A stretch of 64,000 bases of DNA from Macrostomum hystrix (Eukaryota > Platyhelminthes > Macrostomidae), in NCBI GenBank assembly GCA_950097015.1, contig CATNEN010000038.1:1736001-1800000 (forward strand), in the 5' to 3' direction. Each line of letters opens with the position of its first letter. Within the stretch, counting starts at the first letter, position 1. Below the pieces are notes generated by a model. That model had not been told where the DNA came from. It was given only the letters and a program-made list of their open reading frames with translations, and made no database searches. The position numbers were made by a program, and so were the translations under genes. This document shows, piece after piece, positions 25,881 through 37,200 of this stretch.

Positions 25881-26591
25881 ATTGTCTCTGGATTGTTTCT
25901 TTATTGTTCCGTTGTGCCTAAATTTTAAAGCAAATAAATTATTTTTTACGTGATTTGAGGAAAGAAAGGCCAAGCCTTAAATCTTACATTATTGTATCTA
26001 CACAGAATGCTTTGATTTGACAGCTTGCTTTTATCAAGTGTTAATCTGAATTTCCTTTGACTTTCATTCGGACTGTTTTATTTTTGTCTGCATTTTTAAC
26101 TATGCCTGTGTGATTATAGCAACAAAATTTCATTTTTGCTGTAATTTTTTTGCTTTCCTTCTATTGAAATTTATTTCTCAGCTCTACGCTCGTATTAAGC
26201 AAATCTCGCAATTGTGATTATGCTTTCGTCGTAGTAAAAGTCTTACATACTACACTAAAAGAAAAGGAGTGTTAAACCAATAAAACATTTTTCTTGGTTT
26301 CCATGTCAACCACCAAGCACTTGAATGAGTCCTCTGAACTCCTTAGCCCGCCCACCTCAGAGCTTGTCTCAGTTAGATCTATTTTTAAACCTGCACGCTT
26401 TATTTAGCTCAAAGTGACGAAAATATCACAGCATATTCCACTGGCTTGAGCTGAATAAAAGCTTTGGTCTGATTCCGAGTTTGAAAAGCTGCTTGAAAGG
26501 GTCCATAACTTAAAGCCAAAGGCTTTGCACCACGCGTTCATTAGTTTATGCGTCTACACCAAACATGGAGATAACTTGTTCGTATTTCACA
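25881..26591. other. Spacer between RING copies, 5' part
   Basis: AT-rich, no gene seen. Contains the AATAAA near 25932 that could serve RING copy 1. Confidence 0.5.
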
Positions 26592-26695
26592 GTGGGGTGA
26601 GTGGCAGAGTGGTCTAATGCGTTTGCCTCTCGCATCGAGGTCCCTGAGTTCGATTCCGGCGCGAGGGCACAGGAGTCAACGGAATGGGCAGACAG
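26592..26695 (+). mobile_element. SINE-A copy, internally deleted
   Basis: The tRNA-like head (GGGGTGAGTGGCAGAGTGG; GTCCCTGAGTTCGATTCC) joins directly to the distal body (CAGGAGTCAACGGAATGGGC). About 200 bp is missing in between. Confidence 0.65.
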
Positions 26696-27029
26696 GTAAA
26701 TATTAGGCAACGGAGAAATGAGTCAGAGAGAGGAGAGACTTAATTATCGATGCTTGAGTCAAGGACTTCTAGACTATAAAACGAAGTGCTACTATAGCAT
26801 TATTAATCCTAATCCTTGGCTTGAATCGTCTGAAAAATATAGACATTTTTGCGGAGGTGGATGTGACATGAATGGGGCATGAAGGGGCGTACATTGCTGC
26901 TTGAGCGTTCTTTTAGCAGCAGCTGAAATACATATTAATCATATGCCGTGAAGATTAGGGACACGATTAGGGTCTAAATTTAGACATTCAGAGACTATAG
27001 TGCCGCGTTAGTGACTCGCTGGTCGCAGA

Positions 27030-27810
27030 TCTAAACGGTGAGGCCACACTAACTTAGGGCGCTGCAGCGGAGATTAGGCTGGGGGGCTTGTCGTGTATTA
27101 ACGCCAATTAGTGCTTATCTTTACCAAAGAAAAATCCTGAGCGCACGGTATCTGTATGCAAGTGAGCTCAGGGGTCTCTCTCTCTCTATCTAATTGCAGG
27201 GGGGCCCGGGGCACTTGCCGCACAAGCGACGGAGCGGCACGCCCCCAGACCGGCGAACTAGGCGCTTTTGCGGCCATCGTGCCGCCTCCCCTGAGCAGGC
27301 ACCACACACAGCAGCACAGACCAGCCGGGGAGGGCAGGAGGCACCCAGAATAGGCCCGGCCCCCACCCCAGCCCCACACGCACATAGCAGACCAAGCCGG
27401 GGCGGAAGGCTGATAAGAAATCAGTCCTCAGGGGGGCCGGGTGATGAGTGTACACTTATCCAATCGCGCTGACGGAAGTCCAGAAAGCGCGCGGCGGTGT
27501 ACACCCGCCCTCCAGCCACCCCCCGCAAGGTCTCACGCCCCAGCGCCAACGCACACAACTCACACAACGCAGAACAGGCACACAGAAGGTAGGAGCGAAG
27601 CTATTATTTCAAGCTTTGATTGCACGAAATATGGTGCACCTCCGCCGGTCGCTACTGTCCAAACCCCCCAACAAGTCCCGAAATTAATCGTGACTTGAAG
27701 GGTGAATCGAACTAGCGTCCTTTGGAGTGCGAGGCAGAGACAGCGACGTTAGCCGCTGACCCACTCGCCCCCCGAGCTCAGGAGTCGGCGAATAGGTCAA
27801 AATTTCACTA
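27030..27810 (+). mobile_element. Old SINE-A copy interrupted by SINE-C
   Basis: A diverged SINE-A body (GGGGGGCTTGTCGTG at ~27080) continues after the SINE-C insertion as AGCTCAGGAGTCGGCG at 27775. The two halves fit the family order, so SINE-C inserted later. Confidence 0.55.
27173..27773 (-). mobile_element. SINE-C second copy, reversed
   Basis: Reverse-complement relative of 1466-2054 over almost its whole length. GAGCTCAGG occurs at both edges (27164-27172 and 27774-27782), a probable 9-bp or longer target duplication. The tail side is TCTCTCTCTATCTAATTGC. Long open frames in it are a by-product of its GC-rich middle. Confidence 0.75.
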
Positions 27811-27862
27811 ACTGTCACTAACTGAAATGAGTGCCAGCAAATATCCACATACGCAATAAAAA

Positions 27863-27864
27863 TG

Positions 27865-27926
<62 letters not shown>

Positions 27927-28279
27927 TGCAGGAGGGCTGCGGGCAATGGCACATAATTTGGTGACACTAGACCCACAGCCAGCGAGGAAGCAATTCTGCC
28001 CATTTTGCTGACTCTTGAGCACACACGCACACAGATACTGTACGCAGGCACACGCTCACACAGGTGTGTACATCTGCTTTGACTTTCTCATCGTCAAGAA
28101 GTGTGCACTTCACTTTGACTTGGAGGTTGGCCCTCAAGGTCGCAAATTGCACGACAAGCCCCCAAAGCCTTCTCTCCGCGGCTGCGCCCCAAATAAATGT
28201 GGCCTCGCCATTCGAATCGAACTTGGGGACCTTGGTGCGAGAGGCAAACGCGTTAACCGCTCTGCCACCGAGCCCCTCC
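27863..28279 (-). mobile_element. SINE-A copy with long (ATA)n tail
   Basis: Tail of ~20 ATA units at 27863-27926. The body and tRNA-like head reach CGTTAACCGCTCTGCCACC at ~28250-28270. This is the longest ATA tail in the window. Confidence 0.8.
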
Positions 28280-28762
28280 CACATACGTAAAATCTCTAAT
28301 TAACTGTTAGCTCGTAAAATCGACACAAATATTGTTACAAATATTTTTCCGTTGTCTCATTGTTGATAACTAGTGCGATTAAATATACAATGAACCCGTT
28401 GGCTCGAGAGCCTATTTTTTAGGGTCATAGAACAATAACAATTAGTCATCACATATGCTAAGCAGCTAATATCTAATTGGCTAATAAAAAGCAACAAATA
28501 ATTTCTGTAACTAAGCAAAAATGTCTTTCCGAATTTGCCATTTGTTTTTTAGACTATGACGTTAGCATAGATTATTTATTGTTGCGCTGCAGTGCAGGCG
28601 AAACAAATATGGTATGATTTAGGTTGTTCGTTCGTAAAAAAATACTCGTGCCACTTGGCATTGCAGACGGATGCAATGGTGAGACGTCTCAAATAAACAA
28701 AAGCAGAGAGACTACTACCAGCTAAAAATATAAGATTCGGGGCAACAAATGCACATGCAACA
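28280..28762. other. AT-rich spacer before inverted RING copy 2
   Basis: No gene seen. Contains TTTATT near 28573, an AATAAA on the minus strand that could serve RING copy 2. Confidence 0.45.
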
Positions 28763-29757
28763 CCACAGCCCGGGCCTCAGCAGATGAATGCCCGGACGGT
28801 GACGAGCGCAGTCGCTCCACACGCGGGGCAGCGCGGGCGGCCGCCGTCCAGGCAGAGGTCGCAGAGTGCGAAGTGCGCGCAGGGCAGCAGGACCCGGCTG
28901 CGCTGTCGCCGTCGGCACCGCAGGCACTGATCGTCTCCTTCGGGCACATCGGAGGTCGTCAGTGCGATGGGCTGGGAGGCGGCGGCGACTGGCAGCAAGT
29001 GGGGCGCCAAGTCGATGCTGAAAGCTGATTGAGAGGCTGGGGGTCGGGCGGGGGCGGGTGCGGCGTTGAGGGTGGACTCGTTGTCGTCGACGTCGGCGGC
29101 GGACAGTAGGGGCTCGAGCGGCGGGTGGCGCAGCAGGTGCGCGGAGCCGAGGAGCTGCGCCTCGAATTGGTCGGCGAGCCGCATCAGCTGGCCGGCCCTG
29201 TCGGCGGGCGCGGCTCCGTCCGGACCGACCAGGTTCCGAGCGAGCGCCCAGACGAGCGCATTTCGCTGGAAGCCGAACGACTCCGCGATCGGCAGCGCCG
29301 GCCTCGCCAGCAGCTGCCTGAGCTGCCTCAGCAGGCCGGCTTCGGCTCTGCCGGCCTCGCTCGCCAGCTGGCCGTTGCCAGGCTGCTGCAGCAGGTGGGC
29401 GAGCCTCGCCACTGCGCAGTCGCCGCGGTGCTCGTCAGCAGCCGATGCCGCAGCTGCCACGCTGACAGCAGGGCAGTCCGCGGCGCAGTGGAAGCAGGAG
29501 AGCAGCTGCGGCCGAGCCGCTGACCAGAAGAAGCCCGGCTCGGCCATCCGAGCCGCGTCCGCGCAGCCGCAGTCCGACAGCGACTGCAGCCTCGCGCTGA
29601 AGGTCGCGAACTCCGGGCTCCGAGCTGCGGCCACCGAGACGATGGCGAGTCCCGTCAGCGCCATCCGCAGCTGTCGCGACCTTTTCGTCTCGTCGGGAAG
29701 CCGTGAGTAGATCTCCGCGAGCTGCGGTGACGTCACCTCTGCCATCAGCGACTGCAG
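28763..29757 (-). repeat. 995-bp inverted duplication, arm 2
   Basis: Reverse complement of 24886-25880, equal length. The centre-to-centre distance is ~3.9 kb, with three SINE insertions in the spacer. Confidence 0.9.
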
Positions 29758-29784
29758 GCCGGTACATTCGCTAGCCACGGCCAT
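28777..29784 (-). CDS. IAP-like protein: degenerate BIR + C-terminal RING (copy 2)
   Basis: Intact 335-residue twin of the gene at 24859-25866. All RING ligands and the TVRAFIC end are kept. From the QSLMAEV segment onward I count six replacements (PDG/PDE, CAT/CAA, AAG/AAD, ESS/EST, APR/APH, LAT/LVT). The first nine residues differ completely (MAVASECTG against MGAFITDDA) because the duplicated block begins at CTGCAG. The ATG sits in a good context, CCATGG. Whether this start or an upstream exon is used is open. Because the copies are inverted, transcripts from both could pair. A recent segmental duplication or gene conversion is the likely origin. Confidence 0.78.
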   Translation of the reverse strand: MAVASECTGLQSLMAEVTSPQLAEIYSRLPDETKRSRQLRMALTGLAIVSVAAARSPEFATFSARLQSLSDCGCADAARMAEPGFFWSAARPQLLSCFHCAADCPAVSVAAAASAADEHRGDCAVARLAHLLQQPGNGQLASEAGRAEAGLLRQLRQLLARPALPIAESFGFQRNALVWALARNLVGPDGAAPADRAGQLMRLADQFEAQLLGSAHLLRHPPLEPLLSAADVDDNESTLNAAPAPARPPASQSAFSIDLAPHLLPVAAASQPIALTTSDVPEGDDQCLRCRRRQRSRVLLPCAHFALCDLCLDGGRPRCPACGATALVTVRAFIC

Positions 29785-30652
29785 GGGTCATCGGCTGCTT
29801 GGTGAGCAGCTGTTGTTTATTGACCCTTGTCTGAACTAAAATATTCGCACTACACTGTTATTGTGTTTGCAGCTCGTTTAGTTTCTGTTTTAATTTAAAT
29901 TTAATCGGAACGAATGACACCATGACTGGAAATTGTGTAAGGTTGATATTAATCTATTTAGCTGAGTCTCTCGGAGTTGCCTTGTTCATGCTAAAATTAG
30001 ACAAAGCAGTTATTCTATTGGTCCAAAACTCATGTTGAAGAAAGAGCTCGTACGTAATTGTAGTCCCATGGGATTCCCTTTCATTAAATGCTGTTGTTTC
30101 CATTCTGTTTCAACTAAAATGCTAAAATTAGACAAAGCATTTGTACATAAAGCTAATGCTCCACTGTGCATTAGTTAAATGGAATTCATTAACTCTTCAT
30201 TACGACTCGCAATAAATTGCGCTGAGCTTGAGTCCATAGTCTCCATGATGCTCTTGAATACGGTCAGGTATCTTCAATATTAGAAAACAGATTGGCAATA
30301 ACAGACGAAAGTTTTAGTTATAAGCGATAGAATAGAAACTTAAAGTACATTTGCCTATCATTTATTATGCGTCATCTCTGCTGATTGAAAAGTAAACCTA
30401 AAATTGCACAGGCTACAATAAGATTGCGTTTTCAGTAGGTAAGCCATTTGTTTTGTGATTTGAGCACAAAATAAAATCTCGGGCAAAATCGGGCCACGTC
30501 AAGACAAAAATAATCATGCACGAAATGTTTACAAGAGATACATTACCGCAAAGACACGAGTGGACAAATTGTAATGGGTGAGGATGTGATTGCATGTGTA
30601 ATCTATAGCGATTTCCAGTCCTTGAATCTAGTTACGGATCTGAGCTCTGTTT
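29785..30652. other. Intergenic, RING copy 2 upstream / tubulin 3' flank
   Basis: AT-rich with no supported gene. TTTATT near 30360 would be AATAAA for the tubulin transcript, ~290 nt after its stop. Confidence 0.5.
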
Positions 30653-32017
30653 TTAATCGTCCTTGTCTTTATCCAACTCTTCCACCTCTTCTTCCTCGCC
30701 TTCGACGCTGTCCACGCCAACCTCTTCGTAGTCCTTCTGCATGGCGCCGAGGATTTCGCGGGCTTCGGCGAACTCGCCTTCCTCCATGCCCTCGCCAACA
30801 TACCAGTGCACGAAGGCGCGCTTCGAGTAGAGCAGGTCGAATTTGTAGGCCAGCCGGTCCCAGGCCTCCGCGATGGCGGTGGTGTTGCTGAGCATGCAGA
30901 CAGCGCGCGGCACCCTGGCCAGGTCACCACCTGGCACTGTGGTTGGCGGCTGGTAATTGATGCCCACCTTGAAGCCGGTGGGGCACCAGTCAACAAACTG
31001 AATCTCCCGCTTGCTCTTGATCTTCTGAATGGCCTCATTGACGTCCTTGGAAGAGACGTCGCCGCGGTAGAGCAGGCAGCAGGCCATGTACTTGCCGTGC
31101 CTCGGGTCGCACTTCACCAATTGGTTGGAGGTCTCAAAGCAGGCGTTAGTGATCTCCTTGACCTTCAGCTGTTCGTGATGAGCTTTCTCGGTCGAGATGA
31201 TTGGCGCATAGGTCGCCAGAGGGAAATGAATTTTAGGATAGGGTACCAAGTTGGTTTGGAATTCAGTGATGTCAACATTGAGCGAGCCATCGAAGCGAAG
31301 CGACACAGTGATGGACGAGACAATCTGGCTGATGATGCGGTTTAGGTTGGTATAAGTCGGCCTTTCAATGTCCAGGTTGCGCCTACAGATATCGTAAATC
31401 GCCTCGTTATCGACCATGAAAGCGCAGTCTGAGTGTTTCAGGGTGCCGTGAGTGCACAAGATCGCGTTGAACGGCTCGACGACGGCTGTGGACACCTGGG
31501 GCGCCGGGTAGACAGCGAACTGCAGCTTGGCGCGCTTGCCGTACTCGGAGGAGAGCTTGTCCATGAGTAGCGCGGTAAAGCCGGCTCCCGTGCCGCCGCC
31601 AAACGAGTGAAACACAAGAAAGCCCTGCAGGCCGGCGCAGTTCTCCGCAACGCGGCTCACAACCTCCCGGACGCTCGTCACAATCTCCTTGCCGATGGTG
31701 TAGTGCCCTCTGGCGTAGTTGTTGGCCGCGTCCTCTTTGCCAGTGATGAGCTGCTCCGGGTGGAACAGCTGCCTGTAGGTTCCAGTGCGCACCTCGTCAA
31801 TGACGGTCGGTTCAAGATCTACGAAGACCGTTCGCGGAACATAGTGACCCGAGGCTGTCTCCGCGAAGAAGGCGTTGTGCGAGTCGTCACACTTGTCCCG
31901 CCCGCCGCCCATCAGTCCGTCCGGCTGGATGCCGTGCTCCAGGCAGAACAGCTCCCAGCAGGCGTTGCCGATCTGGACCCCAGCTTGGCCAACGTGGATG
32001 GAGATGCATTCGCGCAT
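30653..32017 (-). CDS. TUBA: Divergent alpha-tubulin isotype, single exon
   Basis: GTP-binding alpha subunit of the microtubule heterodimer, 454 residues. I chose the MREC start at 32017 (the tubulin autoregulatory N-terminus) over the in-frame ATG at 32032. Canonical stretches include [52 protein letters not shown] and [15 protein letters not shown]. The catalytic glutamate region DITEFQTNL is kept. Oddities: the acetylation loop reads [14 protein letters not shown], two residues shorter than the usual loop and without the SDKTIGG context of K40. The phosphate loop is GGGTGAG rather than GGGTGSG. The tail is [14 protein letters not shown], with no terminal tyrosine and with lysines. It is probably a tissue-specific isotype. 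Confidence 0.95.
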   Translation of the reverse strand: MRECISIHVGQAGVQIGNACWELFCLEHGIQPDGLMGGGRDKCDDSHNAFFAETASGHYVPRTVFVDLEPTVIDEVRTGTYRQLFHPEQLITGKEDAANNYARGHYTIGKEIVTSVREVVSRVAENCAGLQGFLVFHSFGGGTGAGFTALLMDKLSSEYGKRAKLQFAVYPAPQVSTAVVEPFNAILCTHGTLKHSDCAFMVDNEAIYDICRRNLDIERPTYTNLNRIISQIVSSITVSLRFDGSLNVDITEFQTNLVPYPKIHFPLATYAPIISTEKAHHEQLKVKEITNACFETSNQLVKCDPRHGKYMACCLLYRGDVSSKDVNEAIQKIKSKREIQFVDWCPTGFKVGINYQPPTTVPGGDLARVPRAVCMLSNTTAIAEAWDRLAYKFDLLYSKRAFVHWYVGEGMEEGEFAEAREILGAMQKDYEEVGVDSVEGEEEEVEELDKDKDD

Positions 32018-32032
32018 AGCTGAGCAACTCAA

Positions 32033-32351
32033 AGCGCAAATTTGATATGCTCAAAAGTTGGACTAATAGACTTTACGAATTCTATTCTCGTAAAAGACTT
32101 GCGGCAATCTAATCTTAAGCTAATAAACTAAACTAATTGTCTCTATGAACTGAATACGGCATTCACTGAGGACGGAACAGGCTCCTTTTATGCGAAGTCT
32201 ATGGTCAAAGCTTCTGTGGCTTGGCGTTTTTGAAAATTATATTTAATTACTCGTACGATTGCTAAATTAGTTAAATACACACTTTATAATTGGCTGACAT
32301 ATTTCGATTGGCAGTACAAACACACTTGGATAGCAATCCTAACCTCTTCCA
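32033..32351. other. Tubulin upstream region
   Basis: No gene. CATAAAAGG on the minus strand (~32187-32195) is a possible TATA-like element ~170 nt before the tubulin ATG; this is weak support. Confidence 0.3.
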
Positions 32352-32375
32352 ATGATTCTTTATGTAACTCCTGCT

Positions 32376-32690
32376 TCGATTCTGTCTGCAATTCTTGCTG
32401 CGATTCTGTCAGCAGTTCTTGCTGCGATTCTGTCAGCAGTTCTTGCTGCGATTCTGTCAGCAGCTCTTGCGGCGATTCTGTCTGCAGTTCTTGCTGCGAT
32501 TCTGTCAGCAGCTCTTGCGGCGATTCTGTCTACAGTTCTTGCTGCGATTCTGTCAGCAGCTCTTGCTGCGATTCTGTCAGCAGATCTTGCTGCGATTCTG
32601 TCAGCAGTTCTTGCTGCGATTCTGTCAGCAGTTCTTGCTGCGATTCTGTCAGCAGTTCTTGCTGCGATTCTGTCTGCAGTTATTGCTGCA
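32376..32690. repeat. 24-bp minisatellite, ~13 copies
   Basis: The unit is GCGATTCTGTCAGCAGTTCT plus TGCT, with CAGCTC and TGCAGT variants. It is open in several frames because 24 is a multiple of three. It lies in intergenic DNA between tubulin and the tetraspanin. Confidence 0.9.
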
Positions 32691-33220
32691 ACAGAAGTCT
32701 AATATTTGCTATAAAAAGTGATATCAAAAGTACTTTTACCTTTTCGCAACAAAGGAATTTAAGTCTGAAGTGAATTAAAGGACAATTTTATGAATTGGTG
32801 AATATATTAACCACCGAGGCGTGAAGTTCGCCCTACTTTCGTGTGACCCAGACTGCAGAATTATTTAATAGTGGCTAGTGTTTAACAAGAAACACCTTTA
32901 GACATTATAAAGGTAGGTCAGATATTGTCTGTCAAATTCGATATTCAATCATCATTTATAAATTTATATTGCAATTGTTAAAAAAATTGTTATGTAAAAA
33001 TACAACCATCAGGATAATGGCAGAAGAAAAAAAATCTCAAAATTTGACAGATCTCAAAATACGAGCGTAGAAATGGCAGTTAAAGCGCCGGATATTGCTG
33101 GAGTGTCATTGCTAAATTAAGCAAAGATTTTTATTGAGTTTCAGATATCTGAACTTTTTTTTGGCGAATGACAACAAAAATACTGATGCATCGATTACGG
33201 AGATGTTAAACGGTACAAAA
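32691..33220. other. Intergenic, nothing recognised
   Basis: AT-rich; no coding or structured signal seen. Confidence 0.5.
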
Positions 33221-34200
33221 CTGTCTGCTGTTAGACAAGGGTGTCTGCTGTTAGACAAGGGTGTCTGCTGTTAGACAAGGGTGTCTGCAGTTAGACAAGG
33301 GTGTCTGCTGTTAGATAAGACTGTCTGCTATTAGACAAGGGTGTCTGCTGTTAGATAAGAGTGTCTGCTATTAGATAAGAGTGTCTGCTATTAGACAAGG
33401 GTGTCTGCTGTTAGATAAGAGTGTCTGCTATTAGATAAGAGTGTCTGCTATTAGACAAGGGTGTCTGCTGTTAGATAAGAGTGTCTGCTATTAGATAAGA
33501 GTGTCTGCTATTAGACAAGGGTGTCTGATATTAGACAAGGGTGTCTGCTATTAGACACGGGTGTCTGCTGTTAGACAAGGGTGTCTGCTGTTAGACAAGG
33601 GTGTCTGCTGTTAGACAAGGGTGTCTGCTATTAGACACGGGTGTCTGCTATTAGATAAGAGTGTCTGCTATTAGACAAGGGTGTCTGCCATTAGACAAGG
33701 GTGTCTGATATTAGACAAGGGTGTCTGCTATTAGACACGGGTGTCTGCTATTAGACAAGAGTGTCTGCTATTAGACAAGGGTGTCTGCCATTAGACAAGG
33801 GTGTCTGATATTAGACGAGGGTGTCTGCTATTAGACACGGGTGTCTGCTGTTAGACACGGGTGTCTGCTGTTAGACACGGGTGTCTGCCATTAGACAAGG
33901 GTGTCTGATATTAGACAAGGGTGTCTGCTGTTAGACACGGGTGTCTGCTATTAGACACGGGTGTCTGCTGTTAGACACGGGTGTCTGCCATTAGACAAGG
34001 GTGTCTGATATTAGACAAGGGTGTCTGCTATTAGACACGGGTGTCTGCTGTTAGACAAGGGTGTCTGCTGTTAGACAAGGGTGTCTGCTGTTAGACAAGG
34101 GTGTCTGCTGTTAGACAAGGGTGTCTGCTGTTAGACAAGGGTGTCTGCTGTTAGACACGGGTGTCTGCTGTTAGACAAAGGTGTCTGCTGTTAGATAAAA
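33221..34200. repeat. 20-bp minisatellite, exactly 49 units
   Basis: The unit is GTGTCTGCTGTTAGACAAGG, with variants ACACGG, ATAAGA, CTATTA, CCATTA and GATATTA. Every unit is exactly 20 bp over 980 bp with no indel. It lies just beyond the tetraspanin stop, perhaps inside its 3' UTR. Confidence 0.95.
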
Positions 34201-34290
34201 GTGTTTGAAAGCTACAAAAACTAATCGATAAGCAATTTCGGATGGGACTGAAATGGCAAAAAAGTTTATAAATTGTCTCTTTAAAAGTGT

Positions 34291-37200
34291 TCAGATCGCA
34301 CTAATTGGGTTGTTGCCAATGCCTTTCACTAGAAGCATCAGAGAACACATCAAGTGGCACAGCTGAAATAAATTAAGATTAGCAAACAACTCAGAATTTA
34401 CAACTCCTACTACTTTAAATGCATGGCCGGTAGTATATATATATATTCATAAGGTAAAAATATAATTAACAACTCACCGACACCAACACAGCAACCACGG
34501 CTGCTAGTGGGATCAAAATCATGAACTTGTCTACAACAGCTTTGTTGCAACTCTGTAAGGAATGAATGGTTGCTGAATTTGCCAGTTTAGATCGAGTAAT
34601 AACAGCCACGTCTAACAGAATGTACCTGTTTAGAACAGATAACAGCCACGTCTAACAGAATTTACCTGTTTAGAACAGATAACACCCACGTCTAACAGAA
34701 TTTACCTGTTTAGAACAGATAACACCCACGTCTAACAGAATTTACCTGTTTAGAACAGATAACACCCACGTCTAACAGAATGTACCTGTTTAGAACAGGT
34801 AACACCCACGTCTAACAGAATTTACCTGTTTAGAACGGTAACAGCCATGTCTAACAGAATGTACCTGTTTAGAACGGTAACAAGCATATCTAACCGGATT
34901 GCCTATTCTAAAAACTGTAGTTTTGGGTTTCTAGCAAGTCTAATACTCAGAGTTTAATTAGCAATTTACCTGCTGGCTAGTGGAGTTGCAGGGCGTGATC
35001 CTGGCAGGACAGCAGGATGGCGGACACAGCGGGGTCACGTCTGAGCTGCCTGGAAATATAGAGCCGTGCCGCCAGGCAGTGTTGTCGAACCAGACGCAGC
35101 TGTTCTCTGCCTGTGAGTCGTCATTTTTCTCTGAGTTGATCTTCCAGCCGCAGCACTCGAACTGTGTGGTAAAAGTGTCGGTATGGGATTAGAAATGTCG
35201 GTATGGGATTAGAAGTGTCGGTGTGGGATTAAAAGTGTCGGTATGGGATTAGATGTGTCTGTATGGGATTTGGAGAGTCGGTATGGGATTAGATGTGTCG
35301 GTATGGGATTAGAAGTATCGGTGTGGGATTAGAAGTATCGGTATGGGATTAGATGTGTCTGTATGGGATTTAGAGAGTCGGTATGGGATTAGATGTGTCT
35401 GTATGGGATTAGAAGTGTCGGTATGGGATTAGAAGTGTCGGTATTGGATTAGAAGTGTCGGTATTGGATTAGAAGTATCGGTGTGGGATTAGAAGTATCG
35501 GTATGGGATTAGATGTGTCTGTATGGGATTAGAAGTGTCGGTATGGGATTAGAAGTGTCGGTATGGGATTAGATGTGTCGGTATGGGATTAGAAGTATCG
35601 GTGTGGGATTAGAAGTATCGGTATGGGATTAGATGTGTCTGTATGGGATTTAGAGAGTCGGTATGGGATTAGAAATGTCGGCATGGGATTAGATGTGTCT
35701 GTATGGGATTAGAAGTGTCGGTATGGGATTAGAAGTGTCGGTATTGGATTAGAAGTGTCGGTATGGGATTAGAAGTGTCGGTATGGGATTAGAAGTGTCG
35801 GTATGGGATTAGAAGTGTCGGTGGGTGATTAGAACAGTCGGTTTGTACGGCAGTCATTGTTAGTCAGTGTTTCCATAGTTCTAGTTTCCAGATTAATTAT
35901 AACGGTTACAACCTACCCAATGAAATACAGAACTTGTTAAGAATTCTTAGAAACTTCCGGCGAAGAAGCTAAGTTTTAGATGATTATCTAGATAGCATGC
36001 TAAGCCAGTCATGTTTGGCTAATAAGCTGGCGCTGTGTTAGCCACAATAACTATTTAGAAGCCTAGCGGTGAGAGCATTTACATTGAAGTGTTTCCAGAT
36101 TTGACACAGAGCCCTGGTATTTATAGCGCCACAAATAGTCCAGCTTCACTTCACCATCGCTGGGATTGTAACTGTCATGTGACACTCAGGAATAAAAACA
36201 ATGCTGCTGAACTAAATTAGCTAAACTAGACCATTTTGCAAACAGAGTACTTCAGTTCAGTTTAAAAAATTAACTCGATTTTTAGTTTCTCACTCCGACA
36301 TCTCATCCCTCATTTGCTCACTTTTAATCTCATCCCTCATTTCCTCAGTCTGAATCTCATCCCTCATTTCCTCAGTCTGAATCTCATCCCTCATTTCCTC
36401 AGTCTGAATCTCATCCCTCATTTCCTCACTCTGAATCTCATCCCTCATTTTCTCACTCTGAATCTCATCCCTCATTTCCTCAGTCTGAATCTCATCCCTC
36501 ATTTCCTCACTCTGAATCTCATCCCTCATTTCCTCACTCTGAATCTCATCCCTCATTTCCTCACTCTGAATCTCATCCCTCATTTCCTCAGTCTGATTCA
36601 CATCCCTGATTTTCTCAGTCTGAACCCTTAGGAGCCCAACTGAGGAACAACAACAAAAAAATGTACTTGTCAAAAAGTAAAAAAAAATTGAACCTCAGTC
36701 TGCATCGAGTTGACAGCCCACGTCACCAGACTCGAGTTGCCATAGGAAGGCTTGAATTCTCTGTCCAGCTTGATTTGCAACGATTGGCTCAGCGACGGAA
36801 CCACCGCGGTGACAACAGCTGCTGCTGAGCAAGCCAGAATGGCCAGGCAGGTGAGACAGGTGTACTGCGGTGGAGTGGAAGACAATGTACAGTGATTGTG
36901 TACAACAGTACTGTAATTTGTAATTTGTGCACAATGGTGTACAGTGATCACAATCACAATCATGATCACGATCACAAGTACAGTGATCATCATTGTACAG
37001 TGATAGTGTACAATGGTGTACAGTGATTGTGTACAATGGTGTACAGTGATTGTGTACAACAGTGTACAGTCATTCTGTACAACAGTGTACAGCGAAGCCT
37101 TGTGTACAACAGTTTACTGTGCTGTGTACCATGTAGTACAGTGCCTGTGTACAATACGGTACAATACGGGCGCGCATTTATTCGTCTCTGTTTTAGAAAA

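Noticed and set aside
29066-29710. 214-codon and 132-codon frames antisense to the RING genes (also 24933-25577)
   Set aside because: Shadow frames of a GC-rich gene; the sense frame has the conserved RING ligands.
33221-34200. CRISPR-like array
   Set aside because: Units are contiguous 20-bp repeats with no unique spacers, and the genome is eukaryotic.
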